Notes under the pieces: generated by a model | What the model was told of the DNA's origin: nothing | The model's input: only the letters and a program-made list of their open reading frames with translations | The model's database searches: none | Program-made: the position numbers and the translations under genes | In this document: positions 1 to 7,005 of the stretch, one piece after another | Position numbering within the stretch: position 1 is the first letter of the stretch | How the letters are laid out: each line of letters starts with the position of its first letter | Assembly (NCBI RefSeq): GCF_003207815.1 | Contig: NZ_NKTX01000023.1 | Location: 1-41,743, forward strand | From: Komagataeibacter oboediens | Lineage (GTDB): Bacteria > Pseudomonadota > Alphaproteobacteria > Acetobacterales > Acetobacteraceae | Direction: 5' to 3' | DNA: 41,743 nucleotides

Positions 1-193
1 CGCACCCGGCCGAGGCTATGTAGAGCATCGCATTGACCACCTCGCGCATATCCGTCGTGCGAGGGCGACCGCCCCGTTTCGCAGGGGGCACAAATGGCAT
101 GATCAAAGCCCATTCCCCGTCCATCATATCCGATGGATATCGCAGTCCTTCCCGGCTATGTTCACGTCGGGCAATACCAGTCCATGTCACCAT
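1..193 (-). CDS. IS5-family transposase, N-terminal 64 residues (partial)
   Basis: Translation from ATG at 193 (GGAG 3 nt upstream) gives a protein beginning MVTWTGIARREHS, then SDMMDGEWALIMPFVPP, then GGRPRTTDMREVVNAMLYI. This is the DUF4096-type N-terminus of IS5-family transposases of the IS1031/IS12528 kind (W-x-l-l-P followed by GGRPR-t-d-mRevvNA-lYi). The frame is open to the window edge. The DDE catalytic residues would lie outside. It carries out element transposition and has no functional link to the exb genes it sits in. Confidence 0.85.
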   Translation of the reverse strand, partial: MVTWTGIARREHSREGLRYPSDMMDGEWALIMPFVPPAKRGGRPRTTDMREVVNAMLYIASAGC

Positions 194-266
194 TCACTCC
201 ATCTCTTCGTAAAGACGGATGAATCACAACAGGCTGGTATTGTTCAAAAACTTTCGGATCAGGCTC
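1..266 (-). mobile_element. Partial IS5-family (IS1031-like) insertion sequence, 5' end only
   Basis: The minus strand from 266 starts with GAGCCTGATCCGAAAG, which looks like a terminal inverted repeat, followed by a short leader and a transposase that runs off the left edge. The bases just outside are TCA (269-267), which would fit the 3-bp TNA target duplication used by IS1031-type elements. The other end is outside the window, so the inverted repeat and target duplication cannot be confirmed. The inner edge is placed by where exbD coding sense stops. The family is inferred from the transposase N-terminus and the target triplet. Confidence 0.75.
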
Positions 267-651
267 TGAGGTACCCGGCAGCGCGCAGCCTGTCCATCAC
301 CCCCATCAGCGTGCCGTAATCCACCGCCCTGTCGGCACGCAGGAAAATCCGTTCGTCGCGGTTGCCCCGGCTGGCGGCCTCAAGGGCTGGTGCCAGTCCG
401 TCCATGGTCACGTCGTCCTCGCCCACCGCAAGGCCGTGATCGGCCTTCACGGTCAGGAACACCGGATCATCCGGGCGCGGCGCGGGCTGCTGGGTGGATG
501 ACGGCAGGTCCACCGGCACGTTCACCGTGGTCAGCGGGGCCGTAACCATGAATATGACAAGCAGGACCAGCATCACGTCAATGAATGGCGTGACATTGAT
601 CCCGCTGGCTTCATGCGGGCTGTCATCGGCGTGGCGGATACGGGTGGCCAT
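259..651 (-). CDS. exbD: TonB-complex protein ExbD, C-terminus cut by IS insertion
   Basis: ExbD works with ExbB and TonB in the inner membrane to pass proton-motive force to outer-membrane receptors. The 130-residue product has a short cytoplasmic N-terminus, one membrane helix containing the conserved NVTPFIDVMLVLLVIFMV segment with the essential Asp, then a periplasmic domain. It follows exbB by 11 bases, so the two are co-transcribed. The reading frame reaches ...RAAGYLR and then ends within the inserted element: the stop TGA (261-259) is formed from IS sequence. ExbD proteins normally continue about 8-15 residues past this point, so the tail is replaced by a single Ala. Function may be kept, since only the end is lost, but anything downstream (for example tonB) is separated from its promoter. 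Confidence 0.9.
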   Translation of the reverse strand: MATRIRHADDSPHEASGINVTPFIDVMLVLLVIFMVTAPLTTVNVPVDLPSSTQQPAPRPDDPVFLTVKADHGLAVGEDDVTMDGLAPALEAASRGNRDERIFLRADRAVDYGTLMGVMDRLRAAGYLRA

Positions 652-662
652 GATCGCGCCCC

Positions 663-1397
663 CTATTCCGCCGCCGCAAGGGCGTTGTCCGCCCGCGCGT
701 CAAGCCGCACGACACGCCCCTGCCCCATCCGCGCCCGCCCCAGATCGCGTGAGACCAGGCGCATGACCAGAGCCGTCAGGTCCGCCACCTGCGCACGACA
801 TGCCGCTGTCTGGCGGGCAAGGTGGTTGTAGATCACCACCGCCGGAATGGCGGCGACCAGCCCGAGTGCTGTCGCCAGCAGGGCCTCGGCAATGCCGGGG
901 GCCACGACGGCCAGGCTGGTCGCCCTGCTGGCCGCAATGCCGGTAAACGAGGTCATGATGCCCCACACCGTACCGAACAGTCCGATGAAGGGCGAGGTCG
1001 CCCCGATGGTGGCCAGAACGCCAGTGCCGCGCAGCAGCCTGCGCCCCTCGGCCGCTTCCAGCCGTTCAAGATGCAGGGCGATGCGTTCCTTTACCCCTTC
1101 GCCATCATCATGAATGTCGGCGGAACGGTGACGCTCGGTTTCGGCGGCCATGACCAGCGCGTGGGCGATGGAGGTATTCTCACGGGTCCATTCCTCGCCC
1201 AGATCAAGGGTATTGGCGTCCTCCAGCGCGTTTTCCGCCGCCCGCAGCCGGACACGCATGCGCAGCAGTTCGGCCGACTTGGCCACGAAAATGGTCCATG
1301 TCAGCACGCTTGCCGCCCCCAGCAGCAGCATCACGCACCGGACGACGGGACCGGCATTGAGGAACATGTCCCACGGGGAAAACGGAATCGGGGTCAT
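663..1397 (-). CDS. exbB: TonB-complex proton channel ExbB (MotA/TolQ/ExbB family)
   Basis: The 244-residue protein forms the proton channel of the TonB energy-transducing complex in the inner membrane. A first helix lies near residues 15-37 (VVRCVMLLLGAASVLTWTIF). The two conserved helices are in the C-terminal half, with GTGVLATIGATSPFIGLFGT and the Gly/Ala-rich GIAEALLATALGLVAAIPAV segment typical of ExbB/TolQ. I chose ATG 1397 rather than the longer open frame to 1556, because AGGAGG sits 6 nt upstream and the product then begins MTPIPFSPW as in homologues; the upstream extension is Pro/Arg-rich and unlike any ExbB. A Fur-box-like site lies about 250 bases upstream. Confidence 0.93.
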   Translation of the reverse strand: MTPIPFSPWDMFLNAGPVVRCVMLLLGAASVLTWTIFVAKSAELLRMRVRLRAAENALEDANTLDLGEEWTRENTSIAHALVMAAETERHRSADIHDDGEGVKERIALHLERLEAAEGRRLLRGTGVLATIGATSPFIGLFGTVWGIMTSFTGIAASRATSLAVVAPGIAEALLATALGLVAAIPAVVIYNHLARQTAACRAQVADLTALVMRLVSRDLGRARMGQGRVVRLDARADNALAAAE

Positions 1398-1646
1398 GCA
1401 CGACCTCCTGTACACTGCGGGTTTGCCATCGTGCCCGCGCGCGGCGGGCGGTCGGCAGGGTGAAGGAAAAGGCAGGCGCGCCCACGGGCGCGCCGTCCCG
1501 GCCGGGGGGCGTTGGCCATCTGCCACGACAACAGCATCGGCACTCCGGTTACGCACACCGCCCGATGCCGGGACAGTGCGGGAAGGACTGGCCCATCGGG
1601 GTGAGGCACCGGCGATGGAGGGTATGGGTTCGGGTGACTAAATAAT

Positions 1647-1665
1647 GCGTATGATAATTATTCGC
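1647..1665 (-). promoter_or_regulatory. Fur-box-like operator upstream of exbBD
   Basis: The minus strand reads GCGAATAATTATCATACGC, an imperfect palindrome with the GATAAT/ATTATC core seen in Fur boxes, inside an AT-rich patch (1640-1675) in otherwise GC-rich DNA. It lies about 250 bases before the exbB start codon and points to iron repression of exbBD. The distance implies a long leader. Binding is inferred from the motif only. Confidence 0.6.
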
Positions 1666-2087
1666 AATATAATTCCACACGAACTGCGCAACATATCATT
1701 GCACGGCCCCATCCCCGCCAGACGCACCGTCCACACGGCAGGCATTGGAGGTTTTTTTCCAGACAGACTTCATACCCTGCCGATCAGGGGCGGCCCCCGC
1801 ACCGCAGGTCAGGCAGGCCATGGACAATGGATCGGCCATCGGGGGCGCCCTGCCCCACGCCGGTCATCATGGCCCGATCGCACCAGACAGCATTATGGCC
1901 CACCGCATGCGGCAGGCCATCAATGACCGGGTTATAAAAAGAAAGGGATATACCGATGCCGCCCATCCGAGGCGGACCAGCCCGACCGCACACCGCAACG
2001 TGGCGGTCTGGCCGTTCCCGTCATCCGGCACGGCAGGGACACCGGGTGGCCCCGCGTGGTCGTGGTCCGATCGGGATCAGGCACAAA

Positions 2088-2121
2088 GGACAGGCAGCCG
2101 TGATCGCACTGCCGCCTGTCC
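2088..2121 (-). terminator. Terminator-like hairpin after the TonB receptor gene
   Basis: An 8-bp perfect stem GGACAGGC/GCCTGTCC with an 18-base loop lies just after the receptor stop codon. On the minus strand it is followed by only TTTG, so it is a weak intrinsic terminator at best. Confidence 0.4.
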
Positions 2122-2132
2122 GGTCATGCCAT

Positions 2133-4628
2133 TCAGAAGGATGTCGAGACCGTTCCGATCATGGAGAAGTTCGCCATCGGGTAGTAAAGCGGCGATCCGC
2201 CACTGGCAATCCGGTTGCCGTTCAGGCCGTAGGTCGGGTGCGCGTTGGTGGAGAAGCTGTAAACACCCGCCGCCTTGTACGTGCCCGTCAGGTTGGTGAA
2301 GTTAAGCTGGAACGTCGGGGACTGCGCGCGCCAGATCTTGGGGAAATGGTACCCGAGGGACAGCGTATCCGTGTAGTAGTGGCTCATGTATTCATCATTC
2401 ATGAACGACGAATACTGACGGCCTGTATAATGCAGGCTGAAGTTCATGAAGAACGGCCCCTCATTATAGGTCGTCCCGATGCTGAACATCACCTTTGGCG
2501 TCATGACCGGCGTGTTGCCCTTGGTCCGCAGGTAGTCCATCTGGCCATTTTCCGCCGCTGCCGGCAGGTTGTTGTCCATGGTGGCATGCAGGTATTCAAA
2601 CGACACATATGGCCTGAAACGGTGCAGCAGCGGGCGCGTGGACAGCATCACGTCAACACCACGTATGGTTTCGCCACCGGCATTGACGGTTTCACTAACC
2701 GCGTCATTGTTGGACGTATAGGTATTGAGTGTCAGCAGCCGGTTGGTGATGTTGAAGTTGTACAGGCTGACATCGGCGATCAGGAACTTGCCGGAATAAC
2801 GGTAGCCCAGTTCTTCCTTGATGGAATACTGCGGTTTCACGTTTGCACCCGATGTCGTCATCGCACCGCTGGTCAGGCTGTAGCGAGTCACCAGTCCTTC
2901 GGGCGACGGCGCACGGAAATCACCTTCCGCGTTGACATAGATCTGGTGGTACGGCGTCAGGTTCCACGACCACGAAAAACGCGGCATGGGCGACACGAAA
3001 TTGCTGGTCATCCTGCTGTTCGATCCCGGCAGGTAGCTCTGCCCGGTCAGTTCTTCGGTAAAGATCTTGAAGCCTGCGGTCACGGACATCTTGTGGTTCA
3101 GGAAATACTGCGTGTCTTCCACGAAACCGGTGTGCGAGCGATACGTGCCCAGGTAATTCGTGGCGTAATAGATCGAACCATCCGACAGGTGGTAATAGGT
3201 GGATGTATCGTTATCCGCGTACTGCCCGGACGTGACCTGGTTCATTTTCTGGACCGGGGTCTTGAGGGAATAGGAACTCTGTTCGTACCAGTAGCCGATC
3301 TGCCCCTCGTTGTTCTTCAGGTGCCAGTGCAGGGTGCTGACCACGCCGCCCTGCTGGTTGAGGGAGATGGCCGGCTCCGACACGTCCTGATAGGCGCTGG
3401 TCACCGCACCATCCCCGTTCAGGTCAACCGCCACCGGCTCTGACCCGGAATAGGTGTGGCCCTCCTGCAGGCGCGCCGCCGTATTCAGCGTAAAGGCCGA
3501 ACGTTCGTAATACGGCACGATGCTGAGTGACAGCTGGTGGTTCAGGCGCAGCTTGACCGGCAGCGAGGTGTAGAACGTGTCCTTGTCATTGCCGTGCACG
3601 CCATAATAGCTCTGCGGGGAACTGGGGATCGGATCGGCATCGTAGTTGAGCGGGATGCTCGGCTTGGTCCCGTTCATGTCGGCTTCCAGGTTCGCCATGG
3701 TCGGGAAACGGTTCTGGAAGTTGTGGCTGTGATTGTAGCCCAGGAAGAAGTCGATCGTGCTGCCGTCGTTGAACTTCTTCTGCAGGCGGTAATCCAGATG
3801 CTTGCGGTCGCTGATGCCCGACCCGCGCCACGCTTCCGCACGGGTATGGGACAGGGAGATGTAGCTGGTGACACCAGAATGCCCGATCTCGCCCGAATCA
3901 ACGCGCAGGAATTCGCGCGAGGTATCAAAGGTGCCGTAGCTGCCTGAAATCATGCCGCCGAATTTTTCCGACGGTGCGCGCGTGGTCACTTCCAGCGAAC
4001 CGGCCGCAGCGGAGTTGAGCGGCGCACCAACCGAAGTGGAGCCTGGCGACATGGATTCCGCAGCGATATTGTTGCTGTCCACATAGTTCTGGATGAAGCC
4101 GGTCGCTGACGATGTGGAGCCGTTGGAAATCGGCATGCCGTTGATCAGCACGCCAATATCATTGTCGTTCAGGCCACGGCTGCTGATCGCGCCGCCATCA
4201 ATGCCGCTGGGGTCGGACGATGACACGTTGACGCTGGGCAGGTTGCGGATCAGGTCCAGCGGCGCGCTGGTCGGGCTCTGCATCGCGATATAGTCCTGCG
4301 TCACCGTCTGGACTGCGTGCGCCGCCGTTTCCCGGCGCATCATGCCGCCGCCGGGCGCGCTGTTGCGCTGGGCCGTAACGCTGATGCTTTCGGGGTGGTC
4401 AGGGGACTGCGTCGTCTTGGCACTGGTGTCCGTGGTGGCGGCACCCTTCTTTACCACGCGGGCGTGGGATGTGGGGGTGACCGACGGGGCCTGCTGTGCG
4501 GAGGCGGTTTCCATGGCACCCAGTCCGCCGAGGACCGTTGCCATGACCAGACAGCTTTTTCTGCTCCGCAGGGCACGGGCCAGGGTGGACTTGGTGGCGT
4601 TCGGACGGAAGAGCACATGAAACGGCAT
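2133..4628 (-). CDS. TonB-dependent outer-membrane receptor
   Basis: The protein is about 831 residues. It has a long signal peptide ending near ...METASAQQ, a low-complexity linker, a plug domain (roughly residues 85-220, with TSAPLDLIRNLPSVNVSS, ISSRGLNDNDIGVLINGMPI and SLEVTTRAPSEKFGG), then a beta-barrel rich in alternating aromatic residues and ending in Phe (...GTVSTSF), as outer-membrane barrels do. It imports a ligand powered by TonB-ExbBD; the ligand (siderophore, metal complex or carbohydrate) cannot be read from sequence. ATG 4628 is preferred because AGGA lies 10 nt upstream; a TTG at 4634 is also possible. The exbB and exbD genes lie downstream on the same strand but behind their own regulatory site. 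Upstream are repeated TATCAAC half-sites. Confidence 0.93.
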   Translation of the reverse strand: MPFHVLFRPNATKSTLARALRSRKSCLVMATVLGGLGAMETASAQQAPSVTPTSHARVVKKGAATTDTSAKTTQSPDHPESISVTAQRNSAPGGGMMRRETAAHAVQTVTQDYIAMQSPTSAPLDLIRNLPSVNVSSSDPSGIDGGAISSRGLNDNDIGVLINGMPISNGSTSSATGFIQNYVDSNNIAAESMSPGSTSVGAPLNSAAAGSLEVTTRAPSEKFGGMISGSYGTFDTSREFLRVDSGEIGHSGVTSYISLSHTRAEAWRGSGISDRKHLDYRLQKKFNDGSTIDFFLGYNHSHNFQNRFPTMANLEADMNGTKPSIPLNYDADPIPSSPQSYYGVHGNDKDTFYTSLPVKLRLNHQLSLSIVPYYERSAFTLNTAARLQEGHTYSGSEPVAVDLNGDGAVTSAYQDVSEPAISLNQQGGVVSTLHWHLKNNEGQIGYWYEQSSYSLKTPVQKMNQVTSGQYADNDTSTYYHLSDGSIYYATNYLGTYRSHTGFVEDTQYFLNHKMSVTAGFKIFTEELTGQSYLPGSNSRMTSNFVSPMPRFSWSWNLTPYHQIYVNAEGDFRAPSPEGLVTRYSLTSGAMTTSGANVKPQYSIKEELGYRYSGKFLIADVSLYNFNITNRLLTLNTYTSNNDAVSETVNAGGETIRGVDVMLSTRPLLHRFRPYVSFEYLHATMDNNLPAAAENGQMDYLRTKGNTPVMTPKVMFSIGTTYNEGPFFMNFSLHYTGRQYSSFMNDEYMSHYYTDTLSLGYHFPKIWRAQSPTFQLNFTNLTGTYKAAGVYSFSTNAHPTYGLNGNRIASGGSPLYYPMANFSMIGTVSTSF

Positions 4629-4684
4629 TGGCAACGTATCCTAGCAGGGCGTCAACGTTCCGACATCGTTTCAAAAACGGACCC

Positions 4685-4732
4685 GTTGATAAAGGGGCCG
4701 CGACTGGGGAAATTATCAACCTGATGTTGATA
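4685..4732 (-). promoter_or_regulatory. Palindrome plus extra half-site upstream of the TonB receptor gene
   Basis: TATCAAC-ctgat-GTTGATA (4714-4732) is a perfect 7-bp inverted repeat. A third half-site TATCAAC on the minus strand (4691-4685) follows 22 bases on. The group lies 57-104 bases before the receptor start and just after the MFS stop codon, so it is placed as an operator. It is AT-rich with no T-tract, so a terminator is less likely. No regulator is assigned. Confidence 0.45.
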
Positions 4733-4740
4733 GTCCCGCC

Positions 4741-5997
4741 TCAGGCCGGGCGAGTCCGCCGCAGAAGGCCCGCCGCCAGCAGCAGCGAAACCAGCGCCAG
4801 AACGGCCAGCGCCGAGACATAGAGCATGGGAATGCTCTCCAGCCCCGTATGCGCGATCAGCGCGGCATTGACCAGCGGCGCCAGGCTGCCGAACACCACA
4901 ACACCCGATGAATACCCGATCGCAAGCCCCCGCCCCCGGCTCCCGCGCGGAAACAGCAGGCTGATGAAGCCATCCAGCACCGCGAAATACATCAGCGCCG
5001 CCATGTTGAACACCAGCGGCATCGCCAGCAGCGCATAGGAATGACGGTGCAGGACAGAAAATGCAAGCCATGGCAGGATCATCATGATCACGCACCCCAG
5101 CGCGGGCGGGCGTATGTCGTGGGTGCGATCGAAATAACTGGCCAGCTTCCACCGCAGCGGCGTGAACACCAGCTGCACCGCGTATGTGGTCAGGCTGACG
5201 ACATAGACGGTGCGGGTTTCGATATGGAAATGATGCCGCGCGTAATACGGCATGTAGATCCCCAGATAGGTAATGCCGCTGCCAAGGGAAATCATGCCCG
5301 CGACCAGCAGAATACGGATGATGGTGCCCGGTCCGACAAACGGGGCTGCAACGACCGGCCCGGCGGGCGATGGCAGTGAAAGCAGCCGCCGGCGCAGCAC
5401 CAGCCCGGCCATGCCCGCGCAGATTCCGCCCAGTGTCGCAATGCGGAAGCCGTAGCCGTCAAACGCGGCGGGCGGCAGCACCACGCTGAGGGCAAGCGCC
5501 ATGGCGGCAGCCAGGAAGGAGGCAAGGATCTGCCCGATAGGCTGCCAGCTTGCCGCGCGGGCTTCGTGGTGGGGCGAATTCTCGATCAGGCACGACGTGG
5601 CGCTGCTGAACTCCCCCCCCAGGGAAAACCCGTGCAGCAGCCGCGCGCCAATAATGGCCACGGGCGCCAGCACGCCAATCGTGTCGTAGCCCGGCGTCAG
5701 CGCAAGCAGCAGGCTGCCCAGCGTCATCAGCCGGATGCACAGGATCATGGTCGGCAGCCGCCCCCTGCGGTCGGCATAGGTACCCAGGACCACCGCCCCC
5801 AGCGGGCGGCCGACCATGGTCAGGCCGAACGTGGCCAGCACCAGCGCCAGTGGCGAGAACGCCAGCCCGGTGGGAAAGAATGTCTGGGCGATGGAGCCGG
5901 AAAAATAGGCATATATAACAAAGTCATAATATTCGATCACACTTCCGATGACGCAGGCACAGATCACCAGCCAGCGACCGGGGACGGAACTGCCCAT
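4741..5997 (-). CDS. MFS transporter, metabolite:H+ symporter (MHS) type
   Basis: The product has about 418 residues and some 12 hydrophobic segments. Helix 1 carries the IEYYDFVIYAY motif typical of the MHS branch (ProP/CitA/ShiA-like), and the loop 2-3 signature appears as GTYADRRGRLPT. The conserved LLHGFSLGGEFSSATSCLIE stretch in helix 4 also fits the branch. Substrates of this branch are organic acids, osmolytes or aromatic acids; which applies here is not visible. ATG 5997 lies two bases after the LysR stop codon (TGA at 6001-5999), so the genes are likely translationally coupled; an upstream TTG at 6018 inside the lysR gene is an alternative. The LysR regulator probably controls this transporter and perhaps the divergent ggt gene. 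Confidence 0.88.
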   Translation of the reverse strand: MGSSVPGRWLVICACVIGSVIEYYDFVIYAYFSGSIAQTFFPTGLAFSPLALVLATFGLTMVGRPLGAVVLGTYADRRGRLPTMILCIRLMTLGSLLLALTPGYDTIGVLAPVAIIGARLLHGFSLGGEFSSATSCLIENSPHHEARAASWQPIGQILASFLAAAMALALSVVLPPAAFDGYGFRIATLGGICAGMAGLVLRRRLLSLPSPAGPVVAAPFVGPGTIIRILLVAGMISLGSGITYLGIYMPYYARHHFHIETRTVYVVSLTTYAVQLVFTPLRWKLASYFDRTHDIRPPALGCVIMMILPWLAFSVLHRHSYALLAMPLVFNMAALMYFAVLDGFISLLFPRGSRGRGLAIGYSSGVVVFGSLAPLVNAALIAHTGLESIPMLYVSALAVLALVSLLLAAGLLRRTRPA

Positions 5998-5998
5998 T

Positions 5999-6910
5999 TC
6001 AGGAAGAGGACGTGCCAAGATGGCTGATCATGAAGTCAATGAACGACCGCAGGGTCGGCGCATTGTACCGTTCCCTGTGGTACAGCAGATAGATGGGCCG
6101 CGACGGCAGCGCGTATTCCGGCAGCAGCGCCTGAAGCTGCCCGTTATGCAGGTCGGCCTGCACCACGTCCTCGGGCAGCATGGCCACCCCCAGCCCCGCC
6201 AGCGTGGCGCGGTGCATGGCCTGCGTGTTGTTGAACAGCATCCGCCGCTTCATGGGCACGATCACCTGCCCCTCGGCTCCCTCCAGCCGCCATTCGCGCT
6301 GCCCCCATGCCTGCGGCGACGTGGCGGAATAGGCAAAGGCCAGCCCGTCATGGGTGGCAAGCTGGTGGGGGTTCACAATTTCCTCGTGACAGGCGACGTA
6401 GGCAGGCGCGGCGCACAGGGTCATGCGGTAATCGCCCAGCCTGCGGCAGATCAGCGATGAAGGTTCCGGCGTGCCCAGCCGGATGGCCACGTCGAACTTG
6501 TCGCGCGTCAGGTCCATTGCGCGCGCGCTCAGCACCACCTCGATATCCACGGACGGGTGCCGCGCCAGATAACGGGCAATGCACGGCGTGACACTTTCAA
6601 TGCCATAGGTAATGGGCGTTGTTATGCGCAGTGTCCCCGCCGGGCTGTCCTGCGCCGCCTGCGCCAGTTCCTTCGTTTCATCCACAAGACGGAGGATTTC
6701 CTTGCATTTGTCAAAATACAGGGCACCAAACGGGGTCAGGCTCTGCCGTCGGGTGGTGCGGCGCAACAGGGTGCTGCCCAGTTGTTCCTCCAGCACGCGC
6801 ACGTAATTTCCCACCATGGTGGACGAAATGCCACACCGTTCGGCGGCGGCTGTCATGCTGCCGGTCTCGACAACGGCGACGAAGATGGAAATGGCCTGAA
6901 AAACGTTCAT
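5999..6910 (-). CDS. LysR-family transcriptional regulator
   Basis: This is a 303-residue LysR-type regulator. It has an N-terminal winged helix-turn-helix (residues 1-60: MNVFQAISIFVAVVETGSMT, AAAERCGISSTMVGNYVRVL, EEQLGSTLLRRTTRRQSLT) and a periplasmic-binding-protein-like effector domain (90-300). The LRRTTRRQSLTPFGALYFDKC stretch and the effector domain place it with the CrgA/DmlR-like group. ATG 6910 is chosen over the open frame to 7036 because the protein then starts exactly where LysR proteins do. It is divergent from ggt (shared 95-base region with inverted repeats) and coupled to the MFS gene downstream. The inducer is unknown. Confidence 0.92.
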   Translation of the reverse strand: MNVFQAISIFVAVVETGSMTAAAERCGISSTMVGNYVRVLEEQLGSTLLRRTTRRQSLTPFGALYFDKCKEILRLVDETKELAQAAQDSPAGTLRITTPITYGIESVTPCIARYLARHPSVDIEVVLSARAMDLTRDKFDVAIRLGTPEPSSLICRRLGDYRMTLCAAPAYVACHEEIVNPHQLATHDGLAFAYSATSPQAWGQREWRLEGAEGQVIVPMKRRMLFNNTQAMHRATLAGLGVAMLPEDVVQADLHNGQLQALLPEYALPSRPIYLLYHRERYNAPTLRSFIDFMISHLGTSSS

Positions 6911-6935
6911 TATGAACCAACAATTGATAATCTTC

Positions 6936-6981
6936 TTACCGTAAGCGCATTTATCGGCCCACGTAAAGTTTGTAACGGTAA
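6936..6981. promoter_or_regulatory. Divergent lysR-ggt control region with TTACCGT inverted repeats
   Basis: CTTAC-C-GTAAG (6935-6945) is a perfect palindrome. TTACCGT (6936-6942) is repeated inverted as ACGGTAA (6975-6981), with a 32-base spacer. Spaced dyads between a lysR gene and its divergent neighbour are the usual LysR binding layout. Assignment is by position and symmetry only. Confidence 0.5.
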
Positions 6982-7005
6982 AGGTACGATATTTTGGTTC
7001 AGAGT

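Larger units (their letters stand above)
1398..2132. other. Non-coding gap between the TonB receptor gene and exbB
   Basis: This 735-base gap holds the Fur-box-like site (1647-1665) and a terminator-like hairpin behind the receptor gene (2088-2121). Open frames on both strands here have no recognisable domain and no good ribosome binding site; a small HemP-like gene, often found beside exbB, was looked for and not seen. The stretch 1398-1640 would be transcribed as the exbB leader if the promoter is at the Fur box. Confidence 0.5.

Noticed and set aside
1398-1640. Possible hemP-like small gene upstream of exbB
   Set aside because: Short frames here lack the conserved small-protein motif and lack Shine-Dalgarno sequences.
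1956-3443. Long plus-strand open frame (495 codons) opposite the TonB receptor
   Set aside because: It lies antisense to a receptor with clear plug and barrel features; its translation is His/Arg/Val-rich without any domain, a usual shadow in high-GC DNA.
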